Of a stretch of DNA of 64,000 nucleotides, positions 1-10,740 are shown one piece after another. The notes under the pieces are model-generated. The model was given only the letters and a program-made list of their open reading frames with translations, was not told where the DNA came from and searched no databases. Made by a program: the position numbers and the translations under genes. Source of the DNA: Hymenopus coronatus (taxonomy: Eukaryota > Arthropoda > Insecta > Mantodea > Hymenopodidae); assembly GCA_030762935.1 (NCBI GenBank), contig CM060895.1:31114501-31178500 (forward strand). Reading direction: 5' to 3'. Position 1 is the stretch's first letter. Every line of letters begins with the position of its first letter.

Positions 1-2875
1 ACTTTGAATGCTGTTGGGACCAATGGCGTAACACTCACTAATAAAGATTTGAAAACACATGTAACGGTTTAATGATGTTATCAGAGGACCACGGTTTTCC
101 CGTAGCTATTTTAAAGAAACATTTTAACATATGCAAGCACCATTAATGTATTAATCCGCACAGCATGCGGAGAACCGCAAGTGATTTCGCACAATTAGTA
201 ACAAGAGACATTTTTCTTTCATATTTAATGCGAGATCGCATTATCAATATCTGCTTAAATAGTTTACTTTTAAAGGAGCAATTTGAATCTTCCTGCCTAT
301 GCATTTATTTATTTATTTAGAGGGATTTTAGGGAGTGAAATTCTTCTACCCCTTTGCTAAAAAGTTTTAAAAAGTAATAGCAAATTCTAATTTTAACTCC
401 AATCACTGCACCTTAATATGTAAATATAGAATCAAGTGTTTTTAAAATATTTCAATACAGGACTAATTTATATTTATTATTTGATTTTTTTCAAATTGTT
501 TTAAAAAGTGGGTCCCTGTGGACATGTCCTCCCTGAAGATATGCATCTGTGAACTATCACCAAAAATGCTGAAAATTTTAAAAATTACTTTGCCTCATAA
601 TAAAATGATATGAATTCTAAACTTGAAGAAAATTTTTTTTCCTACTTGTTGAACTTTATATAACTAACAGAAGCTATAGACACGCAGACGCATGCATATT
701 AACAGGCAATCCCAACTTTAAACCGTATTTTCTCGTAATTTTTTCCCCACACTTTTACACGCTCAAATTGTTCCACACGTTGCAATTTTCACTAATTTGA
801 TTCAAAATATTTACACTTTCAACCAATACCACATTAAAGAAAATGGTCATATTACTTTTTCAAAATAATGCTCTGATTCTTATGAATAGATTATTAAGTT
901 TTGAAAACTGAAGAGTTTTGGAGAGTACGAAAAGTAACTATTTTTCTACACTAACTAGGACCAATATAAAAAAGTAACATGACAAATCTAGTTCTATATT
1001 CATGTACTGTAAAACTAGATTTTTGTATAAAGATATTTTGAAAAATGCATCGTGTGGCTCATTTTTATTAGAACAATGAATTTGGGCAGTAAAATATTAT
1101 TATTTAAATCACCTTGCAAGCTAGAATTTAGATACGTGATGAAAATTTTTAATATTATTACGCTTAATAACTGATATAAATTCCAATAACGTATCTTATA
1201 TATTGTGCATTTTCAAAATTGCACAAATGCATCACCTTAATATATTTAAGGCTATGCCTGTTTATACTGATGCATGAAGTTCGTTAAACCTAATGAATAA
1301 AATTTGGGACTTCAAAATACATGCATATACTGTGTGTACTTACATTAGCAGGATTCCGTCGTCATCACTGCAGGTAAAGCAGAACTCCCAACAACTTGGA
1401 TGACTTGACTCTAAAGTCTCATATGTTTATCGTGTAAAAGTATCAACAACGTTATCTGCGAGGTGGTTATTCCAGAGCTGTGTTTAATATTTGATACCAG
1501 CTTCAGTTTGAAAGATTCATTATGAGTAACCTAGCCGTCAAATCTGCTCCACACGATCTAAATAGTTTGTGTATGTGTTACAGCGTTCCTGCTGTTTCTT
1601 TTCCTAAACGAAGCTCCCATTTCTCTCAATAAATAAATTATGGAAGCTAACCATAGGCTTAACATAAGGTAAACTGCGATCACCATTAACTATCTTAAAC
1701 ACTTTCTTTCTCGCTAGTACGAATCCTACACTTTACAAAGCCGCCTATCTTTCCGAACACAATTTAGGATTTTCCCTCCTATGGCGAATTTTAACACTAC
1801 CAATTTGTTTCTACGGATTGCGGTCTGCGAACATGTTCAACGCTAGCAACTGAAACACCTGTATACCCTGCAGTTAATTCCACTAAATTATTCACCAGCA
1901 CAATCGGATTATTTTCATGAACTTATAAAATACATTTAAAATATTTTTATCACAACTTCTTATCCATTTCCTCTTGGCTTCGTTGTTCTGAAACTCTCAG
2001 CAATCAGCACTCTATTTCACTCCACGTCACTTTTCACAAGTAAAAATAGCCATATTTGTTAATGGCAGCTACCATGTCGCGCTTACATGCCAACAATAAT
2101 TTCAATATATATGCCATACCTAATTACTTAATCATGTTAGTTGAGCTTTCCCTCTTCTCAAATGAAACTTAAAATGCAGAACGTTAGGAAATCAACGTTA
2201 ATCTTAACTCTAACGGACTTTAAATAGAAGAAATATTGAAACATCGTGGACCTATTTCGTCTCTCAGCTTTACGGAGATACAAAACACGTGAGTGAACCG
2301 CACTGCTTGCAGTTGCTGTGATGCATGTTTCTCTTCTGTTGGATTTACCGAATACCAACATTGTAAATTTTCACCGCATAACATTTTCTTATGTAATTAA
2401 TTCGGGAGGTTTAGATATCGAATTTGTTTTCAAATAAAGAAGCCATTGAAACTATAGGTTCGTTTCTTATTTTTAATCTTATATAAAGATATGATTTGCT
2501 AAATATTTTATCACGAACTTGGCTCAAACTTTAATTTTTGCTTGTTGTCGGTTCTTGTTTTCTCTTTGCGCATGCGCGGCAAATGACCACGCAGGTCCAC
2601 GTGCCCGAACAGTACGTTCTCCTCTCAGCCTCCCGCACCCTTCACCCACAAACTAACTACATTTAAAAGCATTGCCTTCTTCTGCGCCTGCGGATAGAAT
2701 GACCACAAAGTCCTTTGTGTCCGAGAAATGCAGCTGGTTAATATTACCGGCTGCCACTTTCACTACAACTGTGCAATGCTCAAAGACTTTACAGGAGGTT
2801 TACATTTGTACAAAAAATAGTTACATTATAGCATTTTGCTGAAAATATTATGAAGAAATTATTTTTTAAATGTTT
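1..2875. other. AT-rich stretch without recognisable gene
   Basis: Only short chance ORFs are present. A locally GC-richer patch near 2,560-2,740 holds two diverged copies of a segment starting TGCGC.TGCGG and containing AATGACCAC (about 2,568-2,620 and 2,683-2,735), a decayed tandem duplication. If the hAT-like end at 2,922 is real, some or all of this stretch could be interior of that element. No transposase motif was found in it. Confidence 0.5.
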
Positions 2876-2922
2876 GTAGGGAGGGCACGTGCCCCTGTGC
2901 CCCTTATGACCGGCCGCCACTG
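2876..2922 (-). mobile_element. hAT-like element terminus
   Basis: Read on the minus strand, the end begins CAGTGGCGGCCGGTCATAAG and runs into a GC-rich GGGGCAC/GTGCCC stretch. CAGTGGCG-type termini are usual for hAT-superfamily elements. It abuts an R870 copy that starts in mid-element at 2,923, as expected if the hAT-like element inserted into R870. The partner end (CAGTGGCGG in plus orientation) was not found upstream, so the element may begin before the window or have lost its other end. No 8-bp target duplication can be tested. Confidence 0.45.
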
Positions 2923-3490
2923 CTTTTTTCGAAAATTTTGAGTTTCTTAAAAATGGCTCTAACGATTTTGATGAAAATATCAGATATTAAAGATATTTAC
3001 CTGACAAATAAAATGTATATTTCTGGGAATAGCCTCTGAAGACTACTTTATTCTGGATCAATTTTACGGAATTTTGCATAACTGCTAAACCGTAAGAAAT
3101 GGACAAAATCTTACCACACAAATACGTAGAGTTCAGTAAAACACACAATTTATGTTATATATATATTGTTTTCGTGGAGTTGAGTTTTTTACATCTTCCT
3201 TGTTTTTGATTTCAGCTTTGAAAAATTTGTATTTTTCTCATAGAGGAATTTGTCAATTCCTGCCTAAACAAACAAAGGAACTTCAGTCACATAGCAACCA
3301 GCTTTTGACTTTCACTTTAACCTATGGCACTTCCTTATTTCGCTTCTACATACAAAGAAGCAAGTAATAAGACTATTTCTGCTAATTTTTTCTTGATAGA
3401 TAAGTAAATAGAAGCATAAGCTTTTCAACAATAATTTGTTACAGAGATGTAGAGAAAGTCATGTGAATGGAACACATCAGATTTTTTTCT
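2923..3490 (+). repeat. R870 repeat, 3' two-thirds
   Basis: Copy of the R870 family described at 8,867-9,742. It begins at the internal segment GAAAATTTTGAGTTTC and continues to the terminal block GAGAAAGTCATGTGAATGGA followed by ACACATCAGATTTTTT. The palindromic 5' end is missing because the hAT-like terminus adjoins it. It faces an inverted copy at 4,165-5,012. Confidence 0.8.
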
Positions 3491-3952
3491 GGAGGATTAA
3501 TACTTTGTTCATATTGGTTATATAGATACTGCTCAAGATCTCGATTCCGTATTGTAGGTGGAGGTGAGTTAATCCGTAGTAAACTAGCTTAATAGTTGAT
3601 TATTGCTTATGTATCTTTTTAGATTTCTCAATAGGTATAAATCTGTACTTATTTTCTTGCACATGTGTTCAACATGGTATTTAAAAGTCACATTTTCATC
3701 CACAACATCAATGTCTATACGCAAAAGGTGCTCCTATATGCTGCATACGTCATATGTTTGTAGCCGTTTTGGTAAAGTTATCTTACCTATCTATGTGGGC
3801 GGAAACTTCACAAATTTAACAACAACGTACGAAAATACATTATATCTTATCGCCCGGATATACATTCCCACATAATCTTATTTAAAACTAGTCTTGAGTG
3901 CCTACAGCTTCAGGTTTCTCTGCTTTGGTGACGTGTTTAAGTCGATTTGCAA
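3491..3952. other. Unassigned spacer between inverted R870 copies
   Basis: Unique-looking sequence between two R870 copies of opposite orientation. A 90-codon ORF at 3,603-3,875 (+) has no recognisable domain and is probably chance. Confidence 0.4.
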
Positions 3953-4156
3953 TGAGTGAGAACGTTAAAGGTAGCACGTATTTTGTTGTACAATGCCATA
4001 AGTATGGTTTCAAAACCGTTGGTGTGAAGTACCACACCTTTTCAAAAAATGAGAGATTAAAGCGTGAATGGGTGTCTCGCTGTAAGCGTGTTAACAAATT
4101 TAATCCCATTACCTCGGTACTTTACGTAGTTGCGTACACTTTATTCCAGTTACTAT
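3953..4156 (+). pseudogene. THAP-like zinc-finger fragment
   Basis: The reading frame starts at ATG 3,953 (MSENVKG) and gives 68 residues. The order of features recalls the first part of a THAP DNA-binding domain: one Cys in a VVQCHKYG segment, then YHTFSKNERLKREWVSRCKR (THAP domains have a Phe-Pro-type core followed by a basic helix with Trp), then KFNP. The second half normally carries a Cys and the C-x2-His pair (the HSRVCSEHF-type segment). Here it reads ITSVLYVVAYTLF, so the zinc ligands are absent. The first Cys of the domain is also not visible. THAP domains are found in P-element-type transposases and many host proteins. The fragment lies between two inverted R870 copies, so it may be passenger sequence of a composite element. 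I call it a broken fragment with moderate confidence; a 5' exon ending near the GTACTT at 4,117 is an alternative. Confidence 0.45.
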
Positions 4157-4164
4157 AAATGGGA

Positions 4165-5012
4165 TTTGAAAAATCTTATGTGTTCCATTCACATGACTTT
4201 CTCTACATCTCTGCAACAAATTATTGTTAACAAGCTTATTGTTCTATTTACTTAATGCTAATAAAAAAAAAAAAGAACTAGTCTTATTACTTGCTTCTTT
4301 GCAAGTAGGACCGAAATAAGGGAGTACCATAGATTAAAGTGATAGTCAAAAGTTGGTTACTATGTGACTGAAGTTCCTTTGTTTGTATGGACAGGAGTTG
4401 ACAAATTCCTGTATGAGAAAAGTATGTTTTTTGAAACCAAAAACAAGGAATATAAAGGTGTATAACATAAATTGTGTGTTTTAACGTGCTCTACATCTTT
4501 TGTCTTTTCAGTTTTCGTCCATCTGTTACGATTTAGCAGTTATGCAAAATTCCGTAAAATTCATCCAGAATAAAGTAATCTTCAGAAGCTATTCTCAGAA
4601 AATTCAAGATATACATTTTATGTGTGAGGTAAATATCTTTAATATAGGTATTTTAAGCAAAATCGTTAGAGCCATTTTTGAGAAAATTAAAAATTTCAAA
4701 ATAAGTTCCATGTAAAGGGTAGTTCGGGTGGGGGGATTTTTCTCAAAATCTTCGTATCGCAGCCCTAGAAGATACTGATCTTAAATACCAAGTTTTGTAT
4801 TTGACCGACTTTTCGTTTTTGAGAGTTATCGTGTACACGTACACACACACACACACTCACGCACACACGGACCTTTTTTTTGGAAATGCTTTTTTGTTTT
4901 TTTTGGTTACAGGGGACTCTAAAACATATATTTCCGGTGAAATCTCGGTATCGAATATTTGGATGGAGTGCAATACTTTCTCTATACGCTATGTACATTG
5001 TACCTGTAGAGA
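4165..5012 (-). repeat. R870 repeat, near full length
   Basis: Minus-strand copy. It runs from the tail block (plus strand: ATCTTATGTGTTCCATTCAC then ATGACTTTCTCT) to the palindromic terminus at about 4,975-5,012 (ACTTTCTCTATACGC ... GAGAAAGTAAAA). It includes the CA/GT-rich tract near 4,840-4,870 typical of the family. Small ORFs here, such as the ones reading through the CA tract, are shadows. Confidence 0.85.
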
Positions 5013-5124
5013 AAGTAAAAATGAATTATCAGGTTTGCCGGTGAAAAAATTCTGCTCACAGATGCAGTTAATTCCCAATTGGCATGGACGTACACTATGA
5101 AGCTCCAAGTACAAGTGGAATAAC

Positions 5125-5745
5125 ATAGGTATGCTTTTTACTTTCTCTAGAATGTATATACAATGTACATAGTAGGCAGAGAATGTATTTGATACCGAAG
5201 TTTTACTGGAAATATACATTTTGAAAACCCTCCTTGAGTAAAAAATACCGTGCGTAGTGTGCGTGTGCGTGTATGTGTGTGTCTGTTTGTCTGTCTGTCT
5301 TAGTCAAAACGACGAAAATTCCATAAATACCAAAGTTGGTATTCAAAGACGCGACATGAACATTTTCAAGAACCCTCCCCCCCCCTCCTTCAAACTACCT
5401 TTTACATGGAACATTTTTCAAAACGTTCGATTTTCTAAAATATAGCTCTAAAATGTTTTATTAAAATGCCGTATATTAAAGATATTTACGTGTAAATTAC
5501 GTGTATATCCTGAAATTCTTGGGAATAGCTCTTGAAGTCCTCTTCATTCTGAATGACGTTTGCATAACTGGTAAACCGGTAAACCGTAATAGACAAAAAA
5601 TTACCACACAAAAAACGGCAGGTTTTCTTAAAACAGAATTTATGTGTTATTCTGCTCCCCCCCCCCTTTTTAGTTACAAGGAACTAAATAATAAGACAAT
5701 TTCTGGCAATGTCTATATTAATAAGCATTATGAAAATAAATGAAA
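5125..5745 (+). repeat. R870 repeat, diverged copy
   Basis: Starts with TTTTTACTTTCTCTAGAATG and a degenerate palindrome, then the GT-rich tract (5,259-5,300), the poly-C patch (5,380-5,390) and the GGGAATAGC segment. It fades out near 5,745 before the usual GAGAAAGTCATGTGAATG tail. It is the third copy within 3 kb. Confidence 0.75.
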
Positions 5746-6169
5746 ATCTTTTGTAAGAATAGTTTGTTTGCAGAACGTAGCAAAACTGAAGTGGAACATA
5801 TGTCTTATTCAGAAATAGTGTTTTGTGCATTTTACGGATAAACCGTTTCAAAAAATGTCTAAAAAGCTTTACTAATCTTGCTGAAAACATTTGCAGATGT
5901 GCATGAAAAAATATTTCTCGTATATTCGGACAAGAACGTTTATTAGTATAAGATATTTAAATTTAAAAGAATAGGCAACATGCCTATAAATATGCAGCAA
6001 GAAGAAGTAGTGGGCCGTGCCATCTTCCAAAGCACCATACATCAAGACTGGTGACACATGTAATGTTTTACGATAAAAATATATACCAGCATGTCTATTT
6101 AACGTATTTCTTTTTCTTTGCCACTCTTAAAGAAATGAATGTTTTTTTGTTTTTTTTTTCTCTAGCTTA
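5746..6169. other. AT-rich spacer
   Basis: No domain, repeat or RNA gene recognised. Confidence 0.4.
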
Positions 6170-6406
6170 ACGAACGATGAATAACATTGGTGAATTGATG
6201 CTCAAATGATCACGGGGCCCTTGGAGTTTGTTACTCGACGTTCGTCTTCTCAGAATAAGGGAAAACGCCGAAAAAATCTTATCAGGGTAACTCACCCTAA
6301 GCGAGATTCGATCTCCGACCTGTTGAATGTGAAGGATAACACCCATCGGGTTTTAAACTCTTATAGCACCTACGGTGACTCTAAAAAGTATTCGGCAACA
6401 TAAGTT
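6170..6406 (-). mobile_element. tRNA-derived SINE, family 2
   Basis: On the minus strand this reads as a tRNA-like head with a B-box-like GAGATCGAATCTC (plus 6,303-6,315), then GGGTGAGTTACC, a CTGAGAAGAC segment, and the tail GATCATTTGAGCATCA. Two more copies occur in the window (23,470-23,650 minus, 38,302-38,510 plus) and share the same body and tail order. Such elements are transcribed by RNA polymerase III and move using LINE enzymes. The A box is poorly kept. Confidence 0.7.
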
Positions 6407-6639
6407 TGTGTTTAAAGGGGGTATAGATAGTAGAAAATTACCAGAATGAAGTGCATCAGGGCAATTGTTTGTTTTTATTCAATAAAAAAGGAATATAATA
6501 AATAAACACAGATTTCTATTTCTAGAAACATAGTTAATATTTTAAAAGTAAAGATAGGCAATTAGGATGCAAAATAATTATTCGTCTGTAGTAATAAACT
6601 GAAACTCTTAACATTGTTTCTTACATTTCCGTACTTAGT

Positions 6640-7255
6640 GGGCCATCCGTTCCTTTAGAACCTCTTGCATCCTCCTTGCCTTCAGAGATTCTGTTGTGTA
6701 CTGCAATTTCCCCCCATTCCTCCGTTAGAGCATTCATTTCTATAGGATATCTGATGAACCCTAAGTCTTTGCAGTACATTCCACAAATTCTTTATCGGAT
6801 TAATGTCCGGCGATTAGGGTGGTGTTTGTATCCAGCGTGAAGTGTTATACAACACTTGTATCTAGAGCTGTACGTTTGGGATCATTGTCTTGTGTGAAGA
6901 CATAATCCCCAGAAAGATACTTTGAATAGATGTGGTTTTAGGATGTTGAGTAAAGTTTGTGGTCCATAATTAAAAAAAAAAAAAATCTCTCAAACCGATT
7001 GTAGTCATGCATCCCCATTCAAGTACTGAACCTCCTCCATGTTTAGCCGAAGCGATAATATTTTCCTCTTCAAGTTCACAATTCATATTTCTTCATATTA
7101 TTCCTTGTCCATTTGACTTAAATAGCCCAAATTTACTCTCGTCAGTAAACACAGCCTTCTTCCATAAATCAAACTAATCGTATTTATGTCTTCTTGCATA
7201 TGCAACTCGCTTCCTTCAGTTGATTTTACTGATGTGTAGTTTCCTATGGGCTGTT
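6640..7255 (-). pseudogene. Tc1-like transposase remnant
   Basis: A decayed cut-and-paste transposase of the Tc1 family, readable in several frames on the minus strand. In order it shows an ISK.N.RKR..YARRHK segment, VFTDESKFGLFKSNGQG (first catalytic Asp, near 7,145), KHGGGSVLEWGCMT, FTQDNDPKRT (second catalytic Asp, near 6,885) and INPIKNLWNVLQ (third catalytic position; Tc1 has NPIENLW, so the Glu is changed to Lys). These blocks sit in the right order and spacing for the DD34E core. Frameshifts, stop codons and a poly-A run at 6,970-6,984 show it is dead. TIRs were not identified, so element limits are unknown. Confidence 0.8.
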
Positions 7256-7344
7256 CGGCCTCCATACTCAACTACATGTACAACATTTCTTACTTTCTGT
7301 TAGTATTTGAACCGTAGTAGTAGATTTTGGTGCACTTGTAGTGC

Positions 7345-7420
7345 CGTCTGTAGCGAGACCTCCGATAGAGAAGGCCAAAGCAATATATTGTGACGTCATC
7401 GCTGGTGGTGCTAACTCCAC
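7345..7420 (-). repeat. Inverted repeat partner of 10,205-10,265
   Basis: GAGACCTCCGATAGAGAAGG followed by CCAAAGCAAT is the reverse complement, with few changes, of 10,231-10,261. In both copies a GACGTCATC-type (CRE-like) motif lies 15-30 bases further in. The two copies are 2.9 kb apart in opposite orientation. They could be TIRs of one element or two copies of a small repeat. Confidence 0.55.
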
Positions 7421-7647
7421 CAGTCGTCTCTTGAATTTCAGCCCGAGATCGTAGTATTCATGTACGATCAAAATGTTCTTTACCCACTGCAATTTCAGGG
7501 TCTTTCTAGGACTGTTATACTGTGCCGTAGACCCAAACACTATGCTCTATTATAAACAAAATCCAGATTATACTTTCTTTTTATAGCAGTTTCTCTTCAC
7601 TCCGTTCGAACTCTAGCCCTTACTCTCGAACACATTACAATACGTAT

Positions 7648-7649
<2 letters not shown>

Positions 7650-7705
<56 letters not shown>
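7650..7705. repeat. (TA)n microsatellite
   Basis: About 28 uninterrupted AT dinucleotides. The ORF with a poly-Tyr/Ile run across it is not a gene. Confidence 0.95.
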
Positions 7706-7708
<3 letters not shown>

Positions 7709-8067
7709 GTTAATTATACAATTTAGGAGTACGTTAACTATATAATTTGTAAATTTTTGAATGTATATATTTTGACGCAACAATATCAATAGTGGCAAAT
7801 ATCACAATAAAAACAAACAGCTTCTAACATTTATATTAGCGGTCATCAGGTAATACGTAGCTTATAACATGAAACTTATCTACGTTTTGGAGGAAATAGT
7901 GTTTAGCAATTTCTGTTTAATATGTGTTAGAGATAATTAGTGTTGTGTTATTAATAGTGTTGAAAGTGGGTTTTCCTAGATTTATAAAAAAAATAAAGAT
8001 TGCCTATATAACAAAGGAATAGTTAAGAGTCACAACGATTATTCTGCTGGTAATATTTGTCACATAT

Positions 8068-8410
8068 GTGAAACAGTTTAGTTTTCCAGCTGATACTTCT
8101 GTATAAAAATAAATAAAACTCCTAATATATCTCTAATAATAATTTATTAGCTAAGCGAAACAGTTCAGCTTGCCAACTGATACTGCTGTATAAATATAAA
8201 TCCTAACATATATTTAATAGTTTATTAATAAGTGAAACAGTTTAGCTTGCCACCTGATAGTCCTGTATAAAAATAAATAAAAACCCTGACATATCTCCAA
8301 TAATTTATTAGATAAGGGAAACAATTTAGCTTGCCAACTGATATTCCTGAAAAAAAAAATACAAATCTTCAATGTTTAATTAGCTAACTGAAAGAGTTTC
8401 GCTTGCGAAG
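8068..8410. repeat. Minisatellite, about 4.3 units of 72-87 bp
   Basis: Units start at 8,068, 8,155, 8,232, 8,316 and 8,388 (partial), each with G(T/C/G)GAAACA(G/A)TTTAGCTTGCCA, then CTGATA.T.CTGTATAAA and an AT-rich end TTATTAG.TAA. Units differ by several percent and in length, so this is an old tandem array. The surrounding 7,706-8,866 has nothing else recognisable. Confidence 0.8.
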
Positions 8411-8866
8411 TTTTCAAAAGAATGTAGCAGAATCAAACAGCTAAAATTAGGTCATAATTGCTAATATTAGGCATTAAGATTAAAATTTCTCTTATAAGTT
8501 CAAAGAAATAATTGTTTATACTTCAATGTGTTAAAAGTTCCATTTTCTATGTTCCAACCAAAACATGATTATTAATTTACCTTCCAATTTAGTAGATAAA
8601 ATAATTGAAACCAGCAACATATTTTGGGCGAAGTGGGATTCTCCAAAAATTTTCGGTGTAATATATGTTTTAAATGCTTCTAAATATCTTTACTATAACC
8701 ACTGGATCTCCCACATTTACCCTAACTTACTAAACCAAATAAAAATGTGTAAGAAACATTTTTTCTTTGTAAAGACAAGTACACAAGGTGTATGAAAAGA
8801 AAATTAAAACTCATTCGTGTTTGATCAATAAAGTGTTAGATAGTTTCATTTTTGCTGCTTCAATAG

Positions 8867-9742
8867 TTTTTACTTTCTCTATAGGCACTATGCACATAGT
8901 GTATAGAGAATGTATTGCACTCCACCAAAAAATTCGATACCGAGATTTTATCGGAAATATATGTTTTAGGGTCTCCTTTATCTAAAAAAAGAATTTTCGA
9001 AAAAAGGTCCGTGTGTGTGTGTGTGTGTCCGTGTGTCTGTGAACACGATAACTCAAAAACGAAAGGTCGGTAAAATACCAAACTTGGTATTTAAGTTTAG
9101 TATCTTCCAGGGATGTGACACGAAGATTTTGAGAAAAATACCCCCACCCCAACTACCCTTTACATGGAACTTTTTTCGAAAATTTTGATTTTCTCAAAAA
9201 TAGCTCTAACGATTTTGATTAAAATTTCGTATGCTAAAGACATTTACCCGAAAAATAAAATGTATATCTTGAATTTTCTGGGAATAGCCTCTGAAGAGTA
9301 GTTTAATCTGGATGAATTTTACTAAATTTTGAATAACTGCTAAACCGTAAGAGATGGACAAAAACTTACTGCACAAAAATGTAGAACACATTAAAACACA
9401 GAATTTATGTTATATACATTTTTTTCGTGGAGTTCGTCGTTTTTGAGACATTTCTTATTTTTGGCTTCTGCTATGAAAAACATACTTTTCTCACACAGGC
9501 ACTTGTCAACTCCTATCCATATAAACAAAGGAACTTCATTGACATAGCAACCAGCTTTTGACTATCATTTTAACCTATGGTAGTCCCTTATTTCGCTTCT
9601 ACTTACAAGGAAGCAAGTAATAAGGCTATTTCTGCTTATTTTTTCTGATTAGCATAAAGTAAATAGAAGTATAAGCTTTTTAAGAATTATTTGTTGCAGG
9701 GATATAGAGAAAGTCATGTGAATGGTACACATCAGATTTTTT
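8867..9742 (+). repeat. R870 repeat, full-length reference copy
   Basis: This copy has both ends: TTTTTACTTTCTCTATAGGC at 8,867 and ACACATCAGATTTTTT at 9,727-9,742. The first 45 bases form an imperfect palindrome (ACTTTCTCTATA..CACTATG / CACATAGTGTATAGAGAA, 8,872-8,911). Inside are a GT tract (9,009-9,047), a poly-C patch, the block GGGAATAGCCTCTGAAGA and the 3' block GAGAAAGTCATGTGAATGG. There is no sustained ORF. Subterminal GACTTTCTCTA occurs inward-facing at both ends, a short inverted repeat. Possibilities are a non-autonomous DNA element or a foldback-type element. I cannot assign it to a known superfamily. Confidence 0.85.
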
Positions 9743-10204
9743 AAGTATTATTCACTTTGAAACTAAATATCAAATAATTATTTCTTTAGAAGGGGAGCTC
9801 TCAATCCATTTTTTGTATTCATTTTTTGTTTTTAGTAAAAAGTTAAATACAAAATATTGTTTGAGGAGAAAAATGTGCAGCTGCCGCAATATTTGCTCCT
9901 GCCGTGTGAGGGTGAAATCATACGATGCCATATAAAGTAGAGCTATAGATTCTGTTCCCCTTGATAAGCAACATGTGATAGGGCTAAATTAAATGTCCAT
10001 TAACAGGTAGGTATCTGATCACACTTCAGAATCTAAAGGATAATATAGCTCCTTATGAAGATCAAAGCTAAAAAATAACATAGATACTTATTCTGAACTT
10101 ATATAGCAATGGATGTAAACCTCACTGTGAAATAAGATGTATTTCCACAGTAAGGACGCTATACACGCTATATGCTGCTCCCACAATTCGTAGCACCAAG
10201 TATG
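9743..10204. other. AT-rich spacer
   Basis: No gene, repeat or RNA recognised. Confidence 0.4.
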
Positions 10205-10265
10205 ATGACGTCAGAGCCTCTAAGTACCGATTGCTCTGGCCTTCTCTATCGGAGGTCTCGTCGGT
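10205..10265 (+). repeat. Inverted repeat partner of 7,345-7,420
   Basis: ATGATGACGTCAGAG, then TGCTCTGGCCTTCTCTATCG and GAGGTCTCG. It lies about 180 bases upstream of the THAP pseudogene, next to a second GACGTCA motif at 10,280, so it could also be an old promoter segment. Confidence 0.55.
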
Positions 10266-10441
10266 AGTCCTGCTCTCCGTGACGTCACCACGCAGACGCG
10301 CTTTGCGTATCTGTTTAATACGTTTATTTATTTTATAGGTATTGTGTTTGTTTTTCCTGTTTCTGTGGAGCTTTTACCAAGAAATTAGTGGATAATAATT
10401 TACTCACGTATTTCTGAGTGATTTTTCTTGTTTTGTTTAAA

Positions 10442-10740
10442 ATGGGTAATTAAAACAATTGTGCAATATCGATCTGCAAAAATATTGATAGAAACAAAGA
10501 GCAAAGGACATTTCATTCGTTTCCCAAGGGTGAGGGAAAGCAGAAAGAATGGAAAAATTATGTTGGAAATGTAATATAAGCAATATAAACATAAAACATT
10601 CAAGAGTCTTAATACTAATTTTATCCCTGAAGATTATGAAAGGGATCTAAAAAGCAAATTTTTGAGATTGCCAGTAAAGAAGAAACCGAAACCTCAATAC
10701 ATACCCAACTGGCACGCACAAGAAATCTCACTTTAAAAGG
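10442..10740 (+). pseudogene. Decayed THAP-domain gene fragment
   Basis: From ATG 10,442 the frame reads MGN, then a stop, then NNCAISICKN, giving a C-x4-C-like pair. It continues as TFHSFPKGEGKQKEWKNYVG, the Phe-Pro and Trp-containing core of a THAP domain. A frame change near 10,590 follows, with KHSRV (normally HSRVCS.HF). After another one-base shift the text is TNFIPEDYERDLKSKFLRLP and then KKKPKP. The block order matches a THAP (C2CH) DNA-binding domain followed by a basic tail. THAP domains occur in P-type transposases and host transcription factors. At least one stop and two frameshifts make it non-functional, and the second-half Cys is lost. GACGTCA sites upstream hint at a former promoter. 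Confidence 0.65.

Noticed and set aside
4765..5100. ORFs with VCVCVRV or THTHTH runs
   Set aside because: Products of the GT/CA microsatellite in R870; the same artefact appears at 8,860, 36,143, 36,329 and 54,434.
7268..7540. 90-codon minus ORF near the inverted repeat
   Set aside because: No domain or codon signal, and it overlaps the repeat shared with 10,205-10,265.
8068..8410. Possible CRISPR-like array
   Set aside because: Units are whole tandem repeats of variable length without unique spacers, and the DNA is eukaryotic.
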